Assembly (NCBI RefSeq): GCF_030272615.1
Contig: NC_081410.1
Span: forward strand, 260,510,437 to 260,574,436
DNA: 64,000 bases
Direction: 5' to 3'
Source of the DNA: Cryptomeria japonica
Taxonomy: Eukaryota; Streptophyta; Pinopsida; Cupressales; Cupressaceae
Below, piece by piece: positions 34,053 through 44,640 of this stretch (positions within the stretch are counted from its first letter, which is position 1; every line of letters starts with the position of its first letter). The position numbers were made by a program, and so were the translations under genes. The notes below the pieces were generated by a model. That model was given only the letters and a program-made list of their open reading frames with translations, did no database searches and was not told the origin of the DNA.

Positions 34053-35606
34053 TGTTGGCATTTGTGCTGAGTATGTTGACATGATGATATTATGTTGTCA
34101 TTGATGTCAATATGTTGGAGAGTGAACCGGCAATATGCTGAAATGTGAATCGGTACAATGTGGTGAACTGATATATGTGCAAAGCAGTGAACAAGTATAC
34201 AAGCTAAACAATTGGAAGTGAACCGGTATAGTGGTATAAACTAGTATATTGAGAAATAGGTGAAGTGGTATGTTTGTCCAAGAGAACCAGTATGATGAAA
34301 TGTGAACCGGCATATGGAATGTTCTCTATGAAGACTTAACATGATATGACTACCGGTTGGTAGTCTTAGCTTGAGGGTTTCTGGTTGAAGTGCTCCAAGC
34401 ATGTGTGCCTCAACCGATGACATTGTGTGATGACTTAGCATTGTAATGAAGATCTGATCATGTTGCCACATCAGCTTGAGTGCATGAAGGATCTTGCATG
34501 AAGGAGATTGATCCTATCTACCTCGGGAATGTGCAAAGTCCCTGTAAACGGTGGAGAACCGATGATGGGTTACAAGCCGCCATGAAAATGGTGAAGAATG
34601 AATGATGGAGAATGTCTTGAGATATGTTCAAGACTTTTATACTCAAATGCAAAGTGTTCAATGGCCAGGATTGAACCACCTGAATTGCTTAACCTAAATG
34701 TTTAGGGTTTATGCTACCGACCTATCTATTTCCTATAAGGTCGATGTTGTGTTTCTTCCTGAGGTTGTTGGCAAATGGTGTGTGTATATCTAAGTGAAGA
34801 GATACGTGATTCTTGCTAGACCAGATGAGATAATAGGATTGATTCCTACAGTGTGTGTGTGCAGAAGGAAGGAACTTAAGCGGATCTGCATTAGGCATTG
34901 AGTGCTATTATCAGATCATTGTAATACTTGTTGATCTTTAACCACTTCAATAGTTGGAAAGTCCCTTAACCGGGTAGCTTTAATCAGCTTGTTGTAAATC
35001 CTTTAATAGGGTGACTCAAACTAATCGAGTTCTTGAAATCCTCTAACAGGGTTTAACCCTTAACTGGGTATTTAGCCATCCCTTAACCGGGTGATCTCTA
35101 ACATGATCGGTTCCTAGCAGAAACTTTTGTAACAAGTCTTTAATCGGACTAGGCTCCTAACAGAGTGGACTTCTAAAGAGTTCAAAAGAAGCTTGTGGGT
35201 ATTTATCCCCACCGTGGTTTTTCCCAGTTGGGTTTCCACATGAAAAATCTGCGTGTCAGGTGTAGTATTTTTCATGTGTTGATTTAAGTGATTTGTGTCT
35301 AAAGGTAAATCATGCTGAGCTAGCTATTATTATATTTCTAGTGATAGATTACCTATTCATGCATAAGGGTGAAATGGAAGTGTAGTATTAAGTTGAGTGG
35401 AAAACTAAGTGATTAATCGGTTAACGCTTGTCACAGTCATTCCTAGCCTTACCGGTTGCATTCTGTTTCAGACCGGTGTTATTGTCTGTCAGACATTTGC
35501 AGTGTTTGCAGTCAAACAGGCTTGGGAAAAGATATTGTGACTGTATTGATTCAGCCTCCCCCATCTCAATACTACTTTGGTACTTATTGTTCATCATTGA
35601 GTTATC
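34053..35606 (+). repeat. Copia 3' LTR
   Basis: It matches the 5' LTR along its length, starting TGTTGGCATTTGTGCTGAGT and ending GTTATC (the expected final A is T). It is followed by LINE ORF3 sequence. Confidence 0.9.
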
Positions 35607-35607
35607 T

Positions 35608-36349
35608 GAAAGAAGAGGATGTGGGGGATGAGGAAGGAGAAGTTGAAGATGTTTCCGACCAAGAAAGTCCTACCCGCAGTGTTAGTTTAGTCAATGTCGA
35701 TAGCTAGCCAAGGGAGGAGGATGATAAAATTAATGAGGAAAAAGATATGGATTTTGAGCAGGAGAAGAACAAGCCAGAGCAGGAGATGGACAAGGAGAAC
35801 CCAAGCAAGGATAAGTAGTTTGTTGGAGAAGGGTTAATTCTGGATAATCTTAAAAATCTCTCTGAAGATAGAATGGGATTTGACAAGTGGACTTATGAAG
35901 GTATCAAGAACCTTGAAAAAAGTGGGAAGCACTGGGAAGAGAAAAGGAAGAAAGATGAAAGGGATCAGCAGTAGAGGATGAAGGATTTGGAGGAAAAAGC
36001 TAAGAAGATGGAAGCTCAGATTAAGAAGTTGGAGGAAGGACAAAATGCCATGAAAAACCTATTGGTTATGATCTCAAATATCTTGACTGCTGTGACTAAG
36101 AACTTAGAGGAAATCTCTAAGGTCTTGGAGGGATCCAATACTCCTAAGCTAGTTGTGGACCTTGATAAGGATGAAGAAGCCATTGAGATTGGGACTGTGG
36201 AAAGTGTACCTGGTGGAGCTGCAAAGAGGATGAGGGTGAGCATGAAGAAAGTTGATGTGGCTTCTCCTAAAGAAATCCCTAAACTTAGGGAAAATATTAA
36301 ATAATTGTATGGGATTAGCGGAAATTTGGCTAATGCCCTGAAAAACATT
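35608..36349 (+). pseudogene. LINE ORF3-like gene, 3' part with coiled coil
   Basis: The acidic frame resumes directly after the copia element with EEDVGDEEGEVEDVSDQESP, matching the charged region before the insertion. It continues through stops at 35704 (VDS*PREE), 35817 (KDK*FVGE) and 35971 (DQQ*RMKD) into a long heptad-rich segment (KDLEEKAKKMEAQIKKLEEG, then TKNLEEISKVLEG), predicted coiled coil. The frame ends near 36301-36349. TAG stops after glutamine-rich or lysine-rich sequence look like CAG-to-TAG decay. Function unknown; the coiled coil suggests multimerisation. Confidence 0.55.
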
Positions 36350-36550
36350 AAGTAGTTCCTTTTCTGGCTTTTGTCTATTTATGGTAGATGTTGTTGGTTT
36401 TGTGGGGTTTTTTGCTGGATTTTGATCATTTTTGTGCTGGCTTTTTAGCAGTTTGTTCCTTTTTGTTGCTTAATGCTTTTATATCTTAAGGATCTTTTGT
36501 AAAGGGTTTCAGGGCCCCTTCAAAACCTACTTTTACCTTAATCAAAAATG
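36350..36550 (+). other. LINE 3' untranslated tail
   Basis: T/G-rich sequence (TTTTTTGCTGGATTTTGATC, then GTAAAGGGTTTCAGGGCCCC near 36500), ending CTTTTACCTTAATCAAAAA at about 36549. This composition and the GGGCCCCTT box before an A-rich end are usual for plant L1 3' ends, as far as I recall. Confidence 0.55.
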
Positions 36551-36599
36551 TCAATAGAGAACCATAAAAATGTAAAATTATGAACTAAATCGCATTATA

Positions 36600-36740
36600 C
36601 CATTCACATGTTGGATGGGTTTGATGTCCATTGTCCTCCTATCTCCATTGATCTTGCTTGGTATGGTTGCTCTTGGATTTTTTGCTTGCACAAGAGCTCA
36701 ATAAAGAATTGATAGCGATTGTAATAGAGAATTCGGTAGA
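36600..36740. repeat. Fragment shared with the LTR region at 46.7 kb
   Basis: The segment CCTATCTCCATTGATCTTGC and about 100 surrounding bases, including CACAAGAGCTCAA, recur near 46725-46830 in the same orientation. There it lies at the outer edge of the gypsy 3' LTR, so this is probably a detached LTR piece. Confidence 0.6.
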
Positions 36741-36915
36741 GTTTAGGTATACTTGTGTTAACCCCAATTTTGAAATATGAAATAATTGGGGTAACCTATA
36801 CAAATTTTTGGCCCTTTTGTGGTTGAACTGCTCTATGCACGTACTTCAAGATGACTTTGTCATCTTGTGCATGGTTATCATTTTGAATTTCCAAGTTACC
36901 CTTGTTTTAATTTCT

Positions 36916-37106
36916 AGGTGTCAATCGGGCTTATGAACCCAATTTAAATCATTTTGGACTCTAGGTGCAAATTAGGTTCATAAACCCGATTTACACCTCA
37001 ATGCCTCTCCTTTTGCACATAGGTGCAAGTAGGGTTTGTAGACTCGAAATACACCTTGTCATAATAATAAGTGTAAATCAGGTTCATGAACCCAACCTGT
37101 ACCTAT
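36916..37106. repeat. Array of four imperfect palindromes
   Basis: Four units of about 36 bases start at 36916, 36963, 37021 and 37071. Each is an imperfect palindrome of the form AGGTGCAAATCGGGTTCAT...GAACCCGATTTACACCT. Spacing is about 47-58 bases. The units are more alike than the spacers. They could form hairpins in RNA or be paired binding sites. Confidence 0.7.
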
Positions 37107-37454
37107 TAATGACACTTTGAGTGATATTAATGCTCCCTTTGCCAATTTGATTATGATTCTTTTATCTTTTTTTTAATCTCTTTGGTTTGTGTTTTCTCTT
37201 ATTGTTTTATCCTCTTGCTTGAAGGCGACTTTGTGAAGCTTCTTTATTCTTTGAATTTGCAGGATATCATTGGTGAGTTCTTTTCCTTCTATTTTCTATA
37301 GGTTTTGCCTTCCCTTTTTGATCTATTCCCTTTGTAGTTGTGTTTGGGTTTAGCTATATTATTTTTCTTCTAATACCCAAATACCCGCATTTTTGCCTTA
37401 TCTTTTGTTTCATGGCACTTCATTTGCACGCCTTAGAACCACAACTTTTAGTGT

Positions 37455-37960
37455 CACTAGTACGTTTGGGGCTAATTTTTGATGGTCGATGGTCGAAATT
37501 GCGACTACTTTTCATCGGACTGTGGACAAATGAAGCCGTCGAAAACTCATCATCGGACTTTCTGACGATGCCTTTGAACGTTGGAATTACAATGACACAA
37601 TGAACTCTATTGATGGTGGCCATGATCAGTCTTTCATCAAAAAAGTCATCGGACATACAACACCCTCGTCAGATGTTTGTTTAGTTGGCATCAAAATTTT
37701 GACGGCAGCCAGAAACTTTGCACCGACGAGAATGTTGTTGGTTCGACGGTTTGGTCGTTGGTCTAGTAATATGCATTGACAACCATCCAACAAGGAAGTA
37801 TCATCAGACATACATCATCCTTGTTGGATGTTTGTTTAGTTGGCGTCGGAATTGCGACAGAAGCCATAAACTTTGCATCGACGAGAATGTTGTTGGTCCA
37901 ACGATTTCATCGTCGGTGCAAAGTTTAGTTTTCATCGTAATTCCGACGGCTATTTATTTT
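37455..37960. mobile_element. CACTA-like terminus, second copy
   Basis: It begins CACTAGTACGTTTGGGGCTA and aligns with the terminus at 8611, including CCGTCGAAAACTCATC and TCTGACGATGCC. Sub-terminal CGTCGG-type motifs are frequent. Inside, a unit of about 150 bases is duplicated: CATCGGACATACAACACCCT near 37649 and CATCAGACATACATCATCCT near 37802, each followed by GTTTGTTTAGTTGGC and CGACGAGAATGTTGTTGG. The sequence breaks off near 37960 with no opposite end seen. Confidence 0.6.
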
Positions 37961-38009
37961 TTTAAAAATAATTAAATTTGATTGTTATCTAGACGTAAAG
38001 CACACCTCA

Positions 38010-38375
38010 TTGATATGTAAAATGAATGGTATTCTATCCCCATCAGTTACCAATAGGGGGCATAGGTTTCAAGCTACTATGAGGCGCACCATGGTTGAGA
38101 TGGTCCAACTCCTAAGAGGACTGTATGAACCACTGAGTACTGGTAAACCTATTAAAAATGGTGCTAATAGGGAATTAGCTAACCCAAATACAAGAGCCTT
38201 TAAAGCCAATTTTCTGAAAAAGGAAGGGACAACACCAATGGAAGAAGAGCAACCCAATCAGAGAGATGAAATGACTTTATCTACTTTATCTAAGTTAGTT
38301 GTTCTTGTTCTTCTTTGTTCTTTTCATAAGTCTTGGGAGCTACCAAAAATTATCTACTATATATACATGAAATGA
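38010..38375 (+). other. Unrecognised open frame of 121 codons, doubtful gene
   Basis: The frame contains HRFQATMRRTMVEMVQLLRG and a charged middle part, then a hydrophobic tail rich in Leu and Val. I do not recognise it. The tail overlaps a sequence that is repeated outside this frame near 43868, so at least its 3' part is not a conserved gene. It may be a transposon remnant or chance. Confidence 0.15.
38270..38335 (+). repeat. Dispersed repeat, copy 1 (also 43866-43930)
   Basis: About 60 bases (ACTTTATCTACTTTATCTAA, then GTTAGTTGTTCTTGTT and CTTTGTTCTTTTCATAAG) occur nearly identically at 43866-43930, 5.6 kb away. The near identity suggests a recent or conserved short element. Confidence 0.7.
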
Positions 38376-38399
38376 CTTTATCTACTATATATACACATA

Positions 38400-41041
38400 T
38401 TTCTTATAAGTACATCCCAAATTGATAATCTCATATATTTCAACTTCATCAAATTGTATTATGTAATCTATTTTCTTTAGTTCTTTAGTATAGATATTTA
38501 TCATGTAACTTCAACACTAAAGTTAAAAGTGTCATCCTATGTCAATACATGACATACACCTATTGAATGACATGTATATATCTCATACTATGTAGTCACT
38601 CGTTATTATATATTCAACATATATTCAAAAATGATAATCATGCATTCCAGACTACATGAATATCCTCTTTAATAAAATAAATCACATGTACAAGGTTATT
38701 GGGTTGATCGAGTCCAATAGAAAAGTACAATAGGTAAAGATAGTACTAAAAATAATGTTACTAGCATCTTAAAAGAAAATAGAAATACATTATGACCACC
38801 CACAAAACACTTGATGTAAAATAGTTCCAACCTTTCTTTTGTTTAAGTAACTAGGGTATTTGAATTTAAATTTTGGTATAAAAAAATAAAATTGTAAAGG
38901 TCATCTCTCCCCCTGCATAGTTCAACATGTCCACCTGTTTACTCCTAAAAATTTTCAACTCATTTAGATATCTTATTTTCTAGTTATGAAATTGATCTTG
39001 GGACCTATGGGTTATGGGCCCATAATATACTTAAAATTGACACATATAAGAAATCATGATCCCAAATTGAAAGACATACCAAACATAGTAAAGCTATTTT
39101 CTCAAAATAGACACAAAACCAATATTAATTAATTGACATGATACTAAGATAAATTTGTAGTATAAGAGGGTGCTAGCTAACACTACTAAAGTTATGCTCA
39201 AGTTTGTTTGGGATCTCATCATGGTAGAAACAAAGGGAATCAAAAAATATTTTTTGTTGTAATTTCTTATGTATTTTATATTATGTGTGATCAATAATAT
39301 TAAAATGTTTAATAGTAGTATCTATAATAAGCTTATCTTATCTTTTACCTTGACATCCTTTTCTTTTATAAAAGGGAGTAAACTTATTTTGTTCATTTTG
39401 ATATGACGAGGATAGGATACTCTTTTGTTAAGAAATTGTACAATTTTTTTTTTTTAGTAAGATTAAAAAAAAAGTTATCCAAATATAAATCTAAAAATAT
39501 TAAAATGGCAAGAGCTTCAAGGAAGATAAATTGATGACTTGGTAACAATGTTTCAATGGTTCATAAGATAACAGAATTGACACATTTTTAAAGTGGTTCC
39601 CATACGTGAAATCATATATATTCATGAATGATAGAATTTCATCAAGCTAGGTGATAAAAACACTTTTTAAAATCTTTTATCCAATTATATAATCTCTTAT
39701 ATGTACCAGTTTGAAAATCTAAATTGACTTTTTCATTACATCTTTACCACATTCTAGTGGTCTTGGATATAATATAATATATAAAATAAAATATTGGAAA
39801 GGCTCAATAGTCATCCCGAATTGATTTTAAGGAAATAGTTTTGAAGAAAACCATCCTTTCAAATATGGTGTGAATACTCTTCAAAAAATAAACAATAAAA
39901 ATAATCTAGATATTTCTCTTTCATTTCTATAGTCTTCTAACTTTATATTTCTTTCTTTTCATTTGGTGTCATTACTTCATGCAAAGGGTGGAAACAATGT
40001 CTTTTCAAGCGAAAGCAACATGAATGCTTTGACAATTTAGTAATTTAAAGAGAAAATACTGGATACAAACCCCACCGTCTGGTCAAATATCTATTAAGAA
40101 AAGGGTAATCTAGAAGGATAAAACTTCTCTGCTAAAAATGGAAGCATTTCAGGCAAGGTAATTTCTTCATTCATGAAAGAGGAGCAGTTATGAGACCTCA
40201 ATCCATGGTAAAAGCCCTTGCCAGAACCGTCAAGGATGTTGATGAAAGAGAGATCAAGATTTCTAAGGATTGAATGCCAAAGAAATTATAAGGCTGCAAA
40301 GACAAAAATGTTTTGGACAATATTTACAATTATAACAGTTGCTGAAATAGAAGACATGAAGGCCTACATATTCTTTTGGTTGCCACAATCACAAGGGAGG
40401 TGTTTTTCGATGAGTGCATCTTCACCGGAGATAGGATGATTAACTTTTCAGACTGTGACCCATCTAATGGAATACTTAGGATTAGTTTCGACAACATAAA
40501 CCAATGTTATAAATCAATGTTAGCTAAGAAGATCAAGTGTTATCATCAACACTTATATACGTTGCTACTCCATGACTATCCTCATACACAGAGAGTGAAT
40601 ATAATTTTAATTTTAAGGTTCTACAACACTTATATAAGGTGCAAATCAGTCATAAATCAAATCCTATTGAAATAATTTGTCGATTGCAAAATCACCCGCA
40701 ATCTGAATGTGGTTGCCCAAAATTTTGTCTAGCAAGTGCAATAATGCCTTAAATGTTTAGCACAAGGAAGGCAAATGAAGTTATAATATATGATGTGATA
40801 GATCACTGATCAAATATGTATCAACGACCTCAAATTGCCCTACCATTTATTGGACTTTAATGGGGAGATACAACATTTGGATTTTTTTTCCTTTCTCCCT
40901 TGGATACCATCAAGTATTTGCTACACCAATATTATTGGCAGAATCAAAAATTATATGAGAACCTTGTATATATTCTTAGAGTTAACTTCTAAACCAGCAT
41001 AGGTCTTCACCCATGGAGATGACAAATTTGTTGAATAATAC
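38400..41041. other. Interval without recognisable gene
   Basis: AT-rich. Short open frames at 40218-40675 overlap each other and show no domain that I recognise. No RNA gene was seen. Confidence 0.5.
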
Positions 41042-42472
41042 TGTAGACGTATAAAAATGATCATATTCCTAAATGAATATTTTATGTTCATTTCTCTATT
41101 TAATTAAATCCAATTTAATTAAATTATCCACATTCTTCTATTTTATTAAATAAATTACTCAATTTATTTAAATAAAATTCACTATATCCATTTAATGAAT
41201 AAATCATTTTATTCAATTAAATCCCCCTATCCACTTTTAATTAAATTCAAATTTAATTAAATAGTTATCCTAAATTGAATAAATCATATTTATTTAATTT
41301 CCCAAACTTCAACCAAATTGAATGAAATTATTTAATTCAATTTAAATCCTATTATCCCCCCATCCACTTGCAAAATCCCAAACCCCTTCCTAATCCCTTC
41401 TAGAATCTTCTAATCGCTTCTAATTAACCTAACCCTCCTCTAAATTTTGTCACATCCCTAAGCAAAGGGAAGTCACTTCTCAAAAACCTTAAAGTCTTTG
41501 ATAACCATTGAAGGTTTTCAACCTTCAACCACTAAAACCCTTAAAGTCTTTGAAAACCATTAAAGGCTTCCAACCTTCAACCACTTAATCCCTAAAGTCT
41601 CCAATAACCATTAATGGTTAATTCAAACCTTCCCACATGGTTAAAACATTTGTTTTGACTCAACCTCTATCCAACCCAAGGGTCTCATCAGGTCATTAAT
41701 GCTTTGACCATGATTATCTCTTAATCATTTGCACAAAGGTTTATCCTTGGATTAACTCTTAATCTAGTGGGTAAGCCTAACTTAGACTTGACCCTTAACC
41801 TTTAGATAACCATGAGGTCTTCTCAGGCCTTTAATGCCTCCAACCTCTTCTCTCAACCCAATCCTATGTTGACACTTGTCACCATTTCATTGGTACAAAT
41901 TGTGCACATGGATCCCCAACTTTCAAACCTGGCCCTTGATTTAACCTTTCAATCCTGACCATCCATTGCCCTATTTGTCCTATAAATAGAGCCCTCATTC
42001 CTCCATTCTTAACAATCATCTTTCAAATTTGAAGCATTATACTTATACTCAAATACTTTCAAGCTTTTTCATTTCATATATGCTCATCATTTAGCCTCTT
42101 TTAGATCAGGAATTAGACTAAATATGCATGCTAGAGTACTTTCTTTATCATTTTAGCTCAATCATAGACTAAATATATCATGTTAGGATAGTATTCATAC
42201 TAACCTCGTCATCTTATCATCTATTGTATTGCATTTTAGAATCATACATAGCTTAATCTCCATTTCATACTAAAATCTATCAAAGCATCTCTCGTTCTCA
42301 TATTTGCCATCCCTAAACCATTTTGCTCAGTGATCTGAGAGCAAAAACATTGGTTTGAGGGACATTGTGAGATAGATAACCATGGGACCCTCCTTGGGAA
42401 GCTGAGTAATACTACGTTACTCCATAGCTTGCATCAAGAAGTCCTGTGTGTGTGTGTGGACTAGTTTCTAAC
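41042..42472 (+). repeat. Solo or truncated LTR of the gypsy-type family
   Basis: It starts TGTAGACGTATAAAAATGAT, matching the LTR starts at 1804 (TGTATACACATAAAAATGG) and 47353 on the minus strand (TGTAGACACCCAAAACTG). The AATTAAAT-rich U3 spans 41100-41350. A promoter with TATAAATAG lies at about 41978. It has a GTGATCTGAGAGCA motif near 42335, shared with the LTR at 1804. No polypurine tract precedes it and no coding region follows, so it is a solo LTR or an isolated fragment. The right end is an estimate and no target duplication was confirmed. Confidence 0.5.
41976..41990 (+). promoter_or_regulatory. TATA box of LTR promoter
   Basis: CCTATAAATAGAGCCC, a strong plant TATA box within the LTR, followed about 30 bases later by a C/T-rich stretch (CTCCATTCTTAAC) suitable for transcription start. 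Confidence 0.6.
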
Positions 42473-42479
42473 AATATTT

Positions 42480-44340
42480 TCACATATTAATTTTTATTAG
42501 CCCACTTTTCCCGCATACAAATATGACCCACTTCTTTAGGAGGTAATTGCATTTAAAAGCAAAAAGAATCAGAGATGAGCTCACCATGTTGAGGATGACA
42601 AAATATCCAGAGCGTCCAACTAATCATTATAAATGTATTAACAAGGGACAATAAAATTTGATAGAGCTTTTAACTGAAACCAATTCTTTTGGTTTCATGT
42701 TGAAATAGCTTTGGAAATGTTGCATTACTATGAAATTACTGATTGCATCCTTGTTTGCTCTGGTTTGTAACTTTCAAACCAACATGAAACACATGATCGA
42801 GCATTACCCAAAAAGGACATGATCTGATGGAAATGTTCTCAACCCTTAGAGATGAGACATGAGTTTCTTAAGTGAAGTTACCCATAAACTATGTACAATT
42901 ATTTGAATTCTTTTAGCATAAACCACAATGAATCTACACCTATAGTCCAAAGTAATCTAGTGAGTCATGCTATGTAAAATCCAAAATCATAAGTATTGGA
43001 TCCAAGAGTATAGCACAAAAATTCGGTTATAGCAAACTGTTATACATAATATATCAAAGCAATTTGCAACCATATCTATTTAAGAACGGTTCAACATATA
43101 AACTGTTATCTTTCTTTTTTTTGGTAAGAATTATCAGCTATAATGAAAATGTAATACTGTAAAGAAGTCTTTATTGTTGATTATATAAATGGGGATATGT
43201 ATAATATGGTATCATTAAATATATTTAATTATAATAGATAAGATTTGAAAAATATGTTTTATGTTTATATTTATTTATTGAAATAACTGATCTTTTGTCA
43301 TTGAAATATAAGGATATATACCACTTTATTACTATTGAAAATTACTCACTGAGAATTAAAACAAAATAAATCTAGGATATGGAACAAAATTTTCTTAAGG
43401 TTTGACAATAGATGTATCCCTCAAATCAAGCACAAAATTAACTATATAGATCAATATCTTACTTGAAATCACATAGAGAAAGCTTATTGATTGACTATGA
43501 ACATGTTACCTTAGGATGAGCTTAGATGTGAATTTGGAGTTATCAAAGCAATGTTAACTTTTGGGTGGAATCTTAAACATAGATATGAAAACACATATAG
43601 GATTTTCAAAAAATTTAATGCCACTGAGTAAAGAGAGTAAAATTAGCATATGAAAAAAGTTATAAGTTAGGTCTTATAGAATAATTCTAATGAATCAAAG
43701 GTTACAAAAAATATATATTCTAGATATAGGTAGAGAAGTGTTTTGTGCGGCAGCACCCGTAACTCCAATTTATCCAAAACAACGCTGCCGATATTTTTGG
43801 GATTGATTAATAAAAAAAATTCAAACATAAAGAAAATTTCAAAGGTAGGAAGGCTTGATCGTTAGGCTCTGACTTTATCTACTTTATCTAAGTTAGTTGT
43901 TCTTGTTATTCTTTGTTCTTTTCATAAGAATACTTCTTTCTAAATTCCTCTAGCACTTTATTACTGCTACAACCTACAAAACAACTTGTCTAACCTCCTA
44001 GACCAAGCTCCAATTCACAAAATAAATAAAGGTGAAAACATGGGATGGTTTTGCAAAACATTTTACAAGCCCAATTTCACATCTCACTAATGCAAAAGGT
44101 ATGCATTTTTATTTCATAGTATAGAATGGTTTCTCAACTTGTCTATTATGTTTGTCACTTGAGGATAGGCCAATGGGGAGATTGTTAAATTTATTTGTTG
44201 AAGGGTTTGGGGGAACTTTATGAATCACTGAACACTTTCTTATTAATGATGAGATTTGTGGTATTTTTTTCTTTATTGAAAGGTAGAAATCTTTATAGCT
44301 TCTCTCATTAAAACTTCCAAAACACATTTGTTTTTGCTAA
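42480..44340. other. Interval without recognisable gene
   Basis: AT-rich with no conserved coding sequence. It contains the second copy of the dispersed repeat at 43866-43930. Confidence 0.5.
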
Positions 44341-44344
44341 TTCA

Positions 44345-44640
44345 CATGGTTTGATGGTGCAGGAGCACCCTAGGGACCTAGGTTTGGCCAAAATGGTCAA
44401 AATTTGAGATTTTAGTTTTTATTGTGTTATTTCATGTAAATAAGGCCATTTGATGCCATTATGAGGTATTTGGAGCTAACTGGGAAAGTTTGAGGTCCAT
44501 TGGGCAAAAATTGTAAAAAGTTGTCATTATTGTCATGACAACTTTTTAAAATTTGGTTGGGAGGTTGGTTTTTGGCGGTTTGAGATTGTAACCCACTTGG
44601 ATGGGCATAAATAGGCCTTTGTCACACCACCCAAGTTTTT
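44345..44640 (+). promoter_or_regulatory. LTR-like promoter segment with TATA box
   Basis: GGGCATAAATAGGCCTTTG near 44603 is a good plant TATA box, preceded by CCACTTGG and by the perfect inverted repeat at 44515. The sequence style resembles an LTR U3-R region, but no paired LTR, primer site or coding region was found. Confidence 0.35.
44515..44547. repeat. Perfect 12-bp inverted repeat
   Basis: AAAAAGTTGTCA (44515-44526) and TGACAACTTTTT (44536-44547) are perfect reverse complements with a 9-base spacer, about 60 bases upstream of a TATA box. Confidence 0.8.

Larger units (their letters stand above)
28067..35606 (+). mobile_element. Ty1/copia LTR retrotransposon nested in the LINE
   Basis: A complete element of about 7.54 kb: 5' LTR 28067-29646, primer binding site, gag-pol in copia order (protease, integrase, reverse transcriptase, RNase H), polypurine tract and 3' LTR 34053-35606. 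It sits inside LINE ORF3. The flanks GAAAT (28062-28066) and GAAAG (35608-35612) probably represent a decayed 5-bp target duplication. The gag-pol frame has about eight stop codons, so the element is non-autonomous now. Confidence 0.92.
21300..36550 (+). mobile_element. L1-type LINE with three ORFs, split by a copia insertion
   Basis: Ordered plus-strand features define a plant L1-like non-LTR element: ORF1 (DUF4283-like with zinc-knuckle remnant), ORF2 (endonuclease, reverse transcriptase, RNase H), an apparent ORF3 with a coiled coil, and a 3' untranslated tail ending near AATCAAAAA at 36549. The 7.5-kb copia element at 28067-35606 interrupts ORF3. Without it the LINE is about 7.7 kb. The 5' boundary is uncertain; I place it near 21300 because coding similarity starts there. 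Many stops and frameshifts show that it is inactive. Confidence 0.75.

Noticed and set aside
40218-40675. Overlapping open frames as a possible host gene
   Set aside because: Two overlapping frames without domain, splice structure or codon pattern.
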